In this document: positions 1-5,793 of the stretch, in pieces
Numbering within the stretch: position 1 is the stretch's first letter
Layout: every line of letters begins with the position of its first letter
NCBI GenBank assembly: GCA_036279475.1
Contig: DASUJB010000013.1
Coordinates: 1 to 5,850 of the forward strand
DNA from: ZC4RG19 sp036279475
GTDB taxonomy: Bacteria; Actinomycetota; Acidimicrobiia; Acidimicrobiales; VFJN01
Reading direction: 5' to 3'
DNA: 5,850 bases
Position numbers and translations under genes: made by a program
Notes under the pieces: model-generated
What the model saw: the letters and a program-made list of their open reading frames with translations, nothing else
What the model was told of the DNA's origin: nothing
Database searches by the model: none

Positions 1-647
1 CCGGCGGGCGAGTCCTCGATGGCCACGCACCGGGCCGGGTCGACGCCGAGGCGGGCGGCAGCGAGGAGGTAGGGGTCGGGGTGGGGCTTGCCCCGCTCCA
101 CCTCGTCGCCGGCCACCACCGCCGCGAAGGTGCCGGCCGGCAGGTGCCCCACCACCACCTGCACCAGGCGCCGCCACGACATGGTGACCAGGGCGCACGG
201 CACGCCGGCCTCGGCCAGCGCCCCCAGCAGCTCCCGGGCGCCCGGTTGCCAGGGCGGCGAATCCGACACCTCGTCGGCCACCTCGTCGACCATGCGCCGG
301 ACGATCTCCACGGGGTCCATGTCCACCCCTCCCACGCGGCGGACGTACGCCGCCGCGTCCAGCAGGTCGGCACCCACGACGGCGCGGGCGTCGGCCTCGC
401 TCCACGTGCCGCCGTGGGCGGCGACGAGGGCGGACTCGGCCCGGACCCAGCACGGCTCGGTGTCGACCAGCGTCCCGTCCATGTCCCACAGCACGGCGGC
501 AGGGCCGGCGGCCGCCGGTGGGGTGGGCGGGGTGGGCACGGGGCTGGGGGAGGCACGCACGTTCGGGACCGGAGCACGTCGAGGCCCGGGGGGTGGGGGC
601 CGCAGCACGGTAGCGGCCCGCGCGCCCGGCGGTGGCCGCCCCGCCAT
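1..647 (-). CDS. HAD-superfamily hydrolase, beta-phosphoglucomutase-like (3' end outside window)
   Basis: Translated from the minus strand, this is a haloacid dehalogenase-type phosphatase or phosphomutase, probably cytosolic; the substrate cannot be read. Counting from ATG 647, residues 54-59 read WDMDGT, giving the nucleophile Asp55 and acid/base Asp57 of motif I. Residues about 65-130 form a small helical cap. Motif II is near VTMS (Thr155), the motif III lysine is Lys187 in GKPHPDPY, and motif IV is IEDS with Glu211 and Asp212. 215 codons are visible and the frame runs off the edge at DSPAG, so roughly the last helix-strand portion is missing. The start is uncertain. ATG 647 has a good ribosome-binding site but adds about 50 Pro/Ala/Arg-rich residues before motif I. 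GTG 560 and GTG 539 would give a more usual length but lack a Shine-Dalgarno. The family call is firm; the specific activity is not. Confidence 0.9.
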   Translation of the reverse strand, partial: MAGRPPPGARAATVLRPPPPGPRRAPVPNVRASPSPVPTPPTPPAAAGPAAVLWDMDGTLVDTEPCWVRAESALVAAHGGTWSEADARAVVGADLLDAAAYVRRVGGVDMDPVEIVRRMVDEVADEVSDSPPWQPGARELLGALAEAGVPCALVTMSWRRLVQVVVGHLPAGTFAAVVAGDEVERGKPHPDPYLLAAARLGVDPARCVAIEDSPA

Positions 648-652
648 GGCGA

Positions 653-659
653 CCACCTT
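653..659 (-). promoter_or_regulatory. Shine-Dalgarno supporting the upstream HAD start
   Basis: On the minus strand AAGGTGG lies 5 bases before ATG 647, close to the AAGGAGG consensus. It is the only convincing ribosome-binding site among the possible HAD starts and is the reason the longer N-terminus was chosen. ACCAC (652-656) can pair with GTGGT (666-670), which could partly mask it. Confidence 0.45.
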
Positions 660-679
660 GCCGGTGTGGTTCCCGGGGG

Positions 680-722
680 GCCGGTGCGGCAGATGGTGCT
701 GGCAAACCGTTGCCGCTCCGGC
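680..722. repeat. Long inverted repeat in the HAD/LuxR divergent gap
   Basis: GCCGGTGCGGCA (680-691) and TGCCGCTCCGGC (711-722) are reverse complements except for one T-T mismatch, giving 11 of 12 pairs around a 19-base loop. The structure lies 33 bases upstream of HAD ATG 647. It would be in the HAD leader if transcription starts further upstream, or could be an operator-like site in the divergent promoter. No T-run follows on either strand, so a classical terminator is unlikely. The structure is read directly from the sequence; any role is inference. Confidence 0.5.
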
Positions 723-842
723 CCACGCCCGGGAGATTCGCCGGCCGAGCCTTCCCCCGCCGGAAGCCTCGACCGGCCGCCGCGTCGGGTGACCCCGGCG
801 CGGCGTGCACCGACACCGTACGGACGACGCGGCGGCTCCCCA

Positions 843-860
843 TCCGTAGGAGCTACGTAT
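843..860 (-). promoter_or_regulatory. Candidate operator copy 1, upstream of the LuxR-type regulator
   Basis: A perfect dyad CGTAG-GAG-CTACG occupies 845-857. Read on the minus strand the 18-base site is ATACGTAGCTCCTACGGA, which matches the plus-strand site at 3543-3560 at 16 of 18 positions; only two central bases differ. Its centre is 33 bp upstream of the presumed GTG start at 884, so it overlaps the expected -35 position. LuxR/NarL-type helix-turn-helix proteins usually bind inverted repeats as dimers, so autoregulation by the adjacent gene is the simplest reading. Binding is inferred. Confidence 0.55.
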
Positions 861-870
861 TTGCGCGCAG

Positions 871-876
871 TAGCAT
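871..876 (+). promoter_or_regulatory. Candidate -10 element of the LuxR-type regulator (leaderless)
   Basis: TAGCAT fits the actinobacterial -10 pattern TAnnnT and ends 7 bases before GTG 884, so transcription would begin at or very near the start codon. There is no Shine-Dalgarno before GTG 884, which agrees with a leaderless mRNA. At 17-bp spacing the -35 would be AGGAGC, a poor match lying inside the dyad at 845-857, so the promoter may depend on an activator. Confidence 0.4.
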
Positions 877-883
877 CTGGGTC

Positions 884-3514
884 GTGGTCGCCTGGTGGCC
901 ACTCGTGGGACGATCGCACGAGCTGGAGGAGATCGACCGCCTGTTGACCGGCAGCGCCCCCGGCGGGGTGGCGCTCTTCGGCGAGGCGGGTGTGGGCAAG
1001 ACGCGCCTGCTCACCGATGCCGTCGACCGCCTACGGACCGCGGGGGTCACGGTCGGGTGGGTCCGAGCCACGGAGGCGGCCCGCGACATCCCCCTCGGGT
1101 CCTTCGCCCACGTGCTCACGCCCGACGACGCCGCCCTCCCCCCCGGCGACCTGCTGCACGCGGCGCTGGCCCGGCTGCGCCGGGACGCCGGCCACGACCG
1201 CTTCGTGCTGGCGGTGGACGACGCCCACCACCTCGACCAGACATCGGTGGCGCTGCTCCACTTGGCGCTCACGCAGTCCGACGTCCGGGTGGCGATGAGC
1301 GTCCGCACGGGGGCGGACCTCCCCGCGGGGCTGGTCGGCCTGTGGAAGGACGACCTGGTCGAGCGGATCGACCTCGGCCCCCTCGACCGGGCGGCCACCG
1401 AGGAGCTCGTGGGTACCGTCCTGGGCGCCACGGTCAGCGCGTCGCTGGTCGACCAGATCTGGTACCTCAGCAGGGGCAACGCCCTCTTCGTCCGCGAGCT
1501 CGTCACCGTGGCCGACGAGCGCCGGGCGCGGCCCACCAACCGGCCGATCATCGGGTCGGGTGTGGGAGGCCAGGCCCGCCTCGCCGACCTCGTGGACGAG
1601 CGCCTGCGGTTGCTCCCCCCCGAGCGGCGGGCCGCCCTCGAGGTCGTGGCCGTGGGCGAGCAGGTCCCGCTGGTCGCCGCCGAGCGCCTGGTCGGCTCCG
1701 GCCACCTCGAGGACCTCGACGCCCGGGGCCTGGTCGAGGTGGTCGACGCCGGCGGGATCGACGTCGTCCAGCTCGTCCACCCCCTGTACCGCGAGGTCCT
1801 CGTCGCCGGGCTCAGCCGGCTCCGCCGGCGAGCCGTGCTGCACGACCTGGTAGGCGCCGTCGCCGACATCGAGGGGTTCGACCGGCTGCGCCTCGCCACC
1901 TGGCAGCTCGAGTCGGGCCGGCCGGCCGATCCCGGCCTCCTGCTCACCCTGGCCCGCGAGGCCCTGGCCCGCCTCGACCACGCGCTGGCCGAGCGCCTGG
2001 CGCTGGCCGCCGGAGGAGGCGACCGCACCGAGCCCGGCCTCGTGCTGGCAGAGGCGCTGGCGGGGCAGGGGCGGGCGGAGGCTGCCCAGGGGGTCCTCGA
2101 TCGGTTGTCCCCCAGCTCGCCCGTCGACGTGGCCAGGGTGGCCATCGAGCGGGCCAGCAACCTGTTCCTGGCGCTCGACCGGTCCACCGATGCCATCGCG
2201 GTGGTGACCGCCGCCCAGGCCGAGCTGGCGGGGCACCCCGCCGAGCAGGCCGACTGCCGGTCGGTGGCCGCCCAGATGGCACTGTTCTCCCTCCGCTACG
2301 CCGACGCCGCCAGCCTGGCGGAGGGCGTGCTGGCGGACCCCCGCGCCCCCGAGTCGGCCCGCGTCCGTGCCACCCCGGTGGTGGTGACCGTGTGGGGGGC
2401 GCAGGGTCGCCTCACCGACGCCCTGGCCCTCTTCGACGCCGAGCTGGCCGAGGCGGCCCGCCGCCTGCGGCGGCAGGTGCCCTACGGCGAGGTGCAGCTG
2501 GCCATGGCCCGGTTCCAGGTCCTGTGGTGGAACGGCGACGCCCACGCCCTCGACGCGTACACGGCCGACGGCCTCGGGTTGCGGGTCGACCACCCCCCGC
2601 CGTCGCTCCAGGGCATCGTGTCCGGCTTCCGGGGCGGCGCCCTGCTGGCCCGGGGACGGGCGGTGCCCGCCCTGGTCCACCTCGACCGGTCCGTGCGGGC
2701 GCTCGCCGAGGTGGACTGGTTCGCCCAGCGCCCGTTGGCCGAGGCGATGCGGGCCCGGGCGGCGGTGTTCGCCGGCAACCTGGCGAGCGCCGACGAGGCC
2801 ATCGCCGCCGCTGACGCCGCCTTCGCGCTCGATCCCCAGCGGGGGGCCCGCATCGTGCCCTACATCGAGCTCTCCCGGGCGTGGATCGCCGCCGCCCGGG
2901 GCGAGCGATCCGACGCCGCCCACCGCTGCCTGGCCCTGGGCGCCGCCATGGAGCAGATGGCCGCTCCCCTGGCCGTGGAGGCGCTGCACTCGGCGGTCCG
3001 CCTGGGCCACGCCGGGGAGGCTCGCGACGCGCTGGACCGCCTGGCCCGGGTGGTCGACGGGCCCTTCGCCCCGCTGGCCGCGCGCCACGCCGGTGCCGCC
3101 GTCGACCAGGACGCTGCCGGCCTGGTGGCCGTGGGCCGCGACCTCGAGGCGCTGGGGGCCGACCTCCTGGCGGCGGAGGCGCTCCGAGCGGGTGCCAACC
3201 TGCTGGAGAGGGAGGGGAAGGGCATGTCGGCCGCCGACGCCCACCGGCGAGCCTCCGCCCTGCTCGAGCAGAGCGGGAGCCCCCGCTCGCCCGCCCTGGC
3301 GCCGCCCGGGCGGCGGGGCGAGCCCCTGACGAGGCGGGAGCAGGAGGTGGCCGTCCTGGCCGCACAGGGGCGCACCAGCCCCGAGATCGCCGCCGTGCTG
3401 CACGTCTCGGTGCGGACCGTCGACACCCACCTGTCACGGATCTACCGCAAGCTGATGGTGGACGGTCGCCACCAGCTGGGGGCCGTCCTGGACCTCGACG
3501 ACGCGCCGGGATGA
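884..3514 (+). CDS. Large ATP-binding LuxR-family transcriptional regulator (LAL/MalT type)
   Basis: This 876-aa protein has the layout of LAL regulators, cytosolic ATP-dependent transcription factors related to MalT. The N-terminus reads PLVGRSHEL, typical of the family, followed by Walker A GEAGVGKT (33-40) and Walker B with VDDAHHLD (111-118). The middle, about 250-790, is Ala/Leu/Arg-rich and helical, as in the TPR-like sensor part of the family. The C-terminus (about 814-870) is a GerE/LuxR helix-turn-helix, with LTRREQEV opening it and SVRTVDTHLSRIYRKL as recognition and following helix. The frame is open back to 632, but GTG 884 is preferred: homologues begin just before the VGR motif, the upstream translation is unlike the family, and a -10-like TAGCAT lies 7 bases before it. 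GTG 905 is possible. No signal peptide or membrane segment is evident. The ligand and regulon are unknown. The dyad before its own start and again before the next gene suggests autoregulation and control of that gene. Confidence 0.93.
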   Translation: MVAWWPLVGRSHELEEIDRLLTGSAPGGVALFGEAGVGKTRLLTDAVDRLRTAGVTVGWVRATEAARDIPLGSFAHVLTPDDAALPPGDLLHAALARLRRDAGHDRFVLAVDDAHHLDQTSVALLHLALTQSDVRVAMSVRTGADLPAGLVGLWKDDLVERIDLGPLDRAATEELVGTVLGATVSASLVDQIWYLSRGNALFVRELVTVADERRARPTNRPIIGSGVGGQARLADLVDERLRLLPPERRAALEVVAVGEQVPLVAAERLVGSGHLEDLDARGLVEVVDAGGIDVVQLVHPLYREVLVAGLSRLRRRAVLHDLVGAVADIEGFDRLRLATWQLESGRPADPGLLLTLAREALARLDHALAERLALAAGGGDRTEPGLVLAEALAGQGRAEAAQGVLDRLSPSSPVDVARVAIERASNLFLALDRSTDAIAVVTAAQAELAGHPAEQADCRSVAAQMALFSLRYADAASLAEGVLADPRAPESARVRATPVVVTVWGAQGRLTDALALFDAELAEAARRLRRQVPYGEVQLAMARFQVLWWNGDAHALDAYTADGLGLRVDHPPPSLQGIVSGFRGGALLARGRAVPALVHLDRSVRALAEVDWFAQRPLAEAMRARAAVFAGNLASADEAIAAADAAFALDPQRGARIVPYIELSRAWIAAARGERSDAAHRCLALGAAMEQMAAPLAVEALHSAVRLGHAGEARDALDRLARVVDGPFAPLAARHAGAAVDQDAAGLVAVGRDLEALGADLLAAEALRAGANLLEREGKGMSAADAHRRASALLEQSGSPRSPALAPPGRRGEPLTRREQEVAVLAAQGRTSPEIAAVLHVSVRTVDTHLSRIYRKLMVDGRHQLGAVLDLDDAPG

Positions 3515-3542
3515 CCCGGCACCGGCGATCGCCGATCCGACG

Positions 3543-3560
3543 ATACGTAGCGGCTACGGA
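3543..3560 (+). promoter_or_regulatory. Candidate operator copy 2, upstream of the small orphan gene
   Basis: ATACGTAGCGGCTACGGA contains the perfect dyad CGTAG-CGG-CTACG (3546-3558) and repeats the site at 843-860 in the opposite orientation with two central mismatches. It ends where a possible -35 begins, and its centre is 43 bp upstream of GTG 3595, close to the position used by activators that contact the -35 region. It could instead be a weak 5-bp hairpin ending the regulator transcript, but there is no T-run. If the small gene starts at ATG 3511, the site lies inside its coding region. Confidence 0.55.
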
Positions 3561-3588
3561 CGACACCCCGGGCCCGCCCGCGTACGGT
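3560..3588 (+). promoter_or_regulatory. Candidate leaderless promoter of the small orphan gene
   Basis: ACGACA (3560-3565, four of six matches to TTGACA), a 17-bp spacer and TACGGT (3583-3588, fitting TAnnnT) form a well-spaced promoter. The -10 ends 6 bases before GTG 3595, so the transcript would start at or next to the start codon. This mirrors the layout before GTG 884. No RNA data are available here. Confidence 0.45.
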
Positions 3589-3594
3589 GCCGCG

Positions 3595-3762
3595 GTGCAG
3601 CAGCACGATGGTCCCCGGCAGCCAGCTGCCGGGGCCGGTGTCTCCCCACCCGACCCCGGCAGCCCTGCCGCCCGTCCCGAGGACGACGGCGACCTGGTCG
3701 ATGCCGTCGAGGACCTGGTGCGAGAGCTGCTCCCCGACGGCGCCGAGCTCCCGCCGCGCTGA
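3595..3762 (+). CDS. Small acidic protein of unknown function (55 aa)
   Basis: I do not recognise this protein. From GTG 3595 it has 55 residues: a Pro/Gly/Ala/Gln-rich, probably disordered first half, then an acidic stretch (DDGDLVDAVEDLVRELLPDG, about 30-49) likely to form an amphipathic helix. There is no signal peptide, membrane segment, cysteine or known motif. Third-position GC is about 80%, lower than in the large genes here, and the bias is stronger in the second half. An alternative start is ATG 3511, in the same frame, whose ATGA overlaps the regulator's stop codon. It would give 83 aa with a basic N-terminus and possible translational coupling. GTG 3595 is preferred because a -35/-10 pair and the operator-like dyad lie immediately before it. 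The context suggests a target or partner of the LuxR-type regulator. It may also be a chance open frame. Confidence 0.45.
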   Translation: MQQHDGPRQPAAGAGVSPPDPGSPAARPEDDGDLVDAVEDLVRELLPDGAELPPR

Positions 3763-3778
3763 GCGGAGGGCTCAGGGC
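3756..3778. terminator. Hairpin shared by two convergent gene ends
   Basis: CTGAGC (3759-3764) and GCTCAG (3770-3775) form a perfect 6-bp stem with a 5-base loop, extended by two more pairs beyond one G-G mismatch. The left arm contains the TGA of the small plus-strand gene, and the right arm contains the stop of the minus-strand oxidoreductase. It may act as a bidirectional terminator or transcription roadblock. There is no T-run on either side, so termination would not be of the classical intrinsic type. Confidence 0.4.
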
Positions 3779-4743
3779 ACCAGCACGAGCTTCCCGGTCA
3801 CCCGGCGCCGCTGGAGGTCGTCGAGGGCGGCGGCCGCGTCGGCCAGGGGGTACGCCGCCGGCTCCGGGGGGTTGAGCTGGCCGGCGTTGACGGCGTCCAT
3901 CAGCTCCCTGGTCAGGGCCCTGTTCCCCTCGGGGTTGTGCATGGCCCACGCCCCCCAGTCCACCCCCACCAGCGCCCGGTTGTTGAGCAGCACCAGGTTG
4001 GCCGGCAGGCGGGGGACCTCGCCGCTGGCGAAGCCGACGACCAGGTACCGTCCGTTGACGGTCATGGCCCGCAGCGCCGGCTCGGCTTGGGACCCACCCA
4101 CGGGGTCGACCACGAGGTCCACACCGCCGTTGGACAGCTCCCGGGTCCGCTCCTTCAGGTCCTCGACGTCGTAGCGGACGGTGTGCTCGGCCCCGGCGGC
4201 GCGGGCGGCGGCCAGCTTCTCGTCGCTGGAGGCGGCGGCGATGACGCGCAGCCCGAGGGCACGCCCCACGTCCACCGACGCCAGGCCCACCCCGCCACCG
4301 GCCCCGAGGACCAGCAGCCCCTCGTCCCGGGCCACCTCCACCCGGCGGGTCATCGCGAAGAGCGCGGTCGAGTACGACTGGAGCATGGCGGCGGCCCGCC
4401 GGTACCCGATGCCGTCCCCCAGGGGCAGCAGCGACTCGGCCGCCACCACCACCTGCTCGGCGTAGCCGCCCAACCCGACCGGGGCCAGGACCCGGTCGCC
4501 GACGGCCACGCCCTCGACCTCGTCGCCCACCGCGGCCACGTCCCCCGCCACCTCGCTCCCGGGGCCGAAGGGAAGGGGCGGGGTCACCTGATAGCGGCCC
4601 TGTACGACCAGGGCATCCACGAAGTTGACGCCCGCGGCCTTGACGTCGATGACCACCTGGTGGGGCGCGGGGAGCAGGTCGGGCCCGTCCTCGACCTCCA
4701 GGCGGTCGACCGGTCCCAGCTCAAGGCACACGACACGTCGCAT
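3772..4743 (-). CDS. NADPH:quinone oxidoreductase family protein (zinc-independent MDR)
   Basis: This 323-aa cytosolic oxidoreductase belongs to the quinone oxidoreductase branch of the medium-chain dehydrogenase/reductase superfamily, which transfers hydride from NAD(P)H to quinones or enones. The N-terminal GroES-like domain carries the family signature around residues 38-68, including AAGVNF and PPLPFGPGSEVAG. The Rossmann domain has the nucleotide-binding loop LGAGGGVGLA (146-155). ASSDEK (171-176) follows the second strand; Ser and Lys there are typical of NADPH-preferring members. The structural and catalytic zinc cysteines of alcohol dehydrogenases are absent. The C-terminal RRRVTGKLVLVP is the usual family ending, and length is normal. 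ATG 4743 is chosen because family similarity begins there; the frame extends to 4899 but that translation is Gly/Arg-rich and unlike the family. The gene is divergent from the methyltransferase and convergent with the small orphan, 9 bp away. The actual substrate is unknown. Confidence 0.93.
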   Translation of the reverse strand: MRRVVCLELGPVDRLEVEDGPDLLPAPHQVVIDVKAAGVNFVDALVVQGRYQVTPPLPFGPGSEVAGDVAAVGDEVEGVAVGDRVLAPVGLGGYAEQVVVAAESLLPLGDGIGYRRAAAMLQSYSTALFAMTRRVEVARDEGLLVLGAGGGVGLASVDVGRALGLRVIAAASSDEKLAAARAAGAEHTVRYDVEDLKERTRELSNGGVDLVVDPVGGSQAEPALRAMTVNGRYLVVGFASGEVPRLPANLVLLNNRALVGVDWGAWAMHNPEGNRALTRELMDAVNAGQLNPPEPAAYPLADAAAALDDLQRRRVTGKLVLVP

Positions 4744-4748
4744 AGGCC

Positions 4749-4764
4749 GCGGGGTGTACCCCGC
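4749..4764. promoter_or_regulatory. 16-bp palindrome just before the oxidoreductase start
   Basis: GCGGGGT-GT-ACCCCGC is a perfect 7-2-7 inverted repeat ending 5 bases before ATG 4743. On the minus strand its centre contains TACACC, a weak -10 candidate, with TTGGAC 15 bases upstream as a possible -35. It could be an operator covering the core promoter. If transcribed, it would be a strong leader hairpin that brings an upstream GGAG close to the start codon. Both readings are inference. Confidence 0.45.
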
Positions 4765-4771
4765 TCCGCCA

Positions 4772-4873
4772 CCGTCCAACCACGGGCTGTCGACCGTCCG
4801 ACGGTGACACGACGCCGTCCCGTCCCCATCCGACCCCGTCCGAGCCGACCCTGCCCGGGCCCGACCACCGTCC
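4772..4873. repeat. Cluster of CCGTCC boxes in a divergent promoter region
   Basis: CCGTCC occurs at 4772, 4794, 4815, 4820, 4836 and 4868. Leaving out the overlapping copy at 4820, the steps are 22, 21, 21 and 32 bases, near two and three helical turns. The last copy is part of the perfect 10-bp palindrome CGTCCGGACG (4869-4878). The strand is C-rich here, which raises chance occurrence, but the hexamer is far sparser in the rest of the window. Possible role: repeated contacts for a DNA-binding protein between the oxidoreductase and methyltransferase genes. Confidence 0.35.
4788..4809. promoter_or_regulatory. Imperfect 22-bp dyad in the oxidoreductase/methyltransferase gap
   Basis: ACCGTC-C-GACGGT (4793-4805) is a perfect 6-1-6 dyad. 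It extends outward as TGTC on the left and GACA on the right, with one extra G (4792) in the left arm. It lies 45-66 bases upstream of the oxidoreductase start, a typical operator position, and contains one of the CCGTCC boxes. No regulator is identified. Confidence 0.4.
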
Positions 4874-4922
4874 GGACGCCCCACACGGCCCGGTGGCACC
4901 GGACCGAGCGCCAGCGGGCACG

Positions 4923-5777
4923 ATGGCCGGTGTGCCGCCGCCCGCCGACCCGCTCGACGACTACCGACGCCTGAACGACCCCGTCACCCGGCGCCGGGTC
5001 GAGCGTCGGGGCGGCTACTTCGTGGTCGAGGGCCTGCTGGCCCTGGAGGCGTTGCTCGGCTCGCCCTACCCGGTGCGATCGGTGCTGGCCAGCGAGCGCC
5101 GGGCGGCCCGCGTGGCCGCGCTCGTCGACGGCCGGGCGCCACTGGTCGTCCGGCCCGAGGCCGACGTGGCCGCGGTGGCGGGGTTCGACGTCCACCGGGG
5201 CGTCCTCGCCGCCGCCGACCGCCTGCCCCTACCCGAGCCCGGCGCGCTCACGGCCACCGCCCGCCTCGTCGTGGTGGCCGAGGGGCTCGTCGACCACGAG
5301 AACGTGGGCGCCCTCTTCCGCAACGCCGCTGCCTTCGGTGCCGGTGCCGTGCTGCTCGATCCCACCACCGCCGACCCGTTGTACCGCCGTAGCGTCCGGG
5401 TGTCGGTGGGCCACGTGCTGCGGGTGCCGTGGACCCGGGAGCCCCGTTGGCCGCAGGGGCTGGCCGACCTCGCCCGGCGTGGCTTCGACGTGGTCGCCCT
5501 CGCGCCCACCGGCGAGCAGGCGCTCGACGACTTGGCGCGGGAGGCGGCCAGCGGGCTTCGTGGGCCGGTGACCGCCGGTGGCGGTGCCGGCCGCACCGCC
5601 CGGCTGGCCCTGGTGGTGGGATCCGAGGGTGCCGGCCTCAGTGCCGGGGCGCTGGCCGCCTCCACGCGGCGCGTCCGGATCCCGCTGGCACCGGGCGTCG
5701 ACTCCCTGAACGTGGCCACGGCGGCGGCGGTCGCCCTCCACGCCCTGGCGCCGGCGTCGGGGGTCGAGCTGACCTGA
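4923..5777 (+). CDS. SpoU/TrmH-family RNA 2'-O-methyltransferase
   Basis: This 284-aa cytosolic enzyme belongs to the SPOUT class and should transfer a methyl group from S-adenosylmethionine to a ribose 2'-hydroxyl in rRNA or tRNA. Residues about 30-110 form the N-terminal substrate-binding domain, including YFVVEG and HRGVLA. The catalytic knotted domain has all three SpoU motifs: motif 1 with ENVGALFRN (126-134; Asn127 and Arg133), motif 2 VVGSEGAGLS (231-240; Glu235), and motif 3 IPLAPGVDSLNVATAAAVAL (253-272; Asn263). Length is normal. ATG 4923 is used. GTG 4893 would add 10 residues. GTG 4932 is a real rival because CACGAT ends 7 bases before it, the same geometry as the leaderless regulator gene. 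There is no clear Shine-Dalgarno. The target nucleotide cannot be assigned, and no translation or tRNA gene sits beside it in the window. Confidence 0.93.
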   Translation: MAGVPPPADPLDDYRRLNDPVTRRRVERRGGYFVVEGLLALEALLGSPYPVRSVLASERRAARVAALVDGRAPLVVRPEADVAAVAGFDVHRGVLAAADRLPLPEPGALTATARLVVVAEGLVDHENVGALFRNAAAFGAGAVLLDPTTADPLYRRSVRVSVGHVLRVPWTREPRWPQGLADLARRGFDVVALAPTGEQALDDLAREAASGLRGPVTAGGGAGRTARLALVVGSEGAGLSAGALAASTRRVRIPLAPGVDSLNVATAAAVALHALAPASGVELT

Positions 5778-5793
5778 CCGCGGTGCGACCTCC

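Noticed and set aside
632..883. N-terminal extension of the regulator back to ATG 632
   Set aside because: The extra residues show no family similarity, would overlap the start of the divergent HAD gene, and would place the dyad and -10-like element inside coding sequence.
81..947. Plus-strand open frames across the HAD gene and the divergent gap
   Set aside because: The translations are low-complexity His/Arg/Pro-rich shadows of the minus-strand HAD gene, which has all its catalytic motifs in the other frame.
1031..3430. Very long minus-strand open frame (799 codons) opposite the regulator gene
   Set aside because: It is a shadow of the plus-strand gene. Codon bias at high GC suppresses stops on the opposite strand, the translation is Gly/Arg/Gln-rich without domains, and the plus strand encodes an unmistakable ATPase-LuxR protein.
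3546..3558. Reading the second dyad as the regulator's transcription terminator
   Set aside because: The stem is only 5 bp, lacks a T-run, and nearly the same sequence occurs upstream of the regulator, where a terminator for this gene makes no sense.
4744..4899. 52-residue N-terminal extension of the oxidoreductase from 4899
   Set aside because: The translated segment is Gly/Arg-rich and unrelated to the family, and the sequence holds several palindromes and repeats typical of a promoter region.
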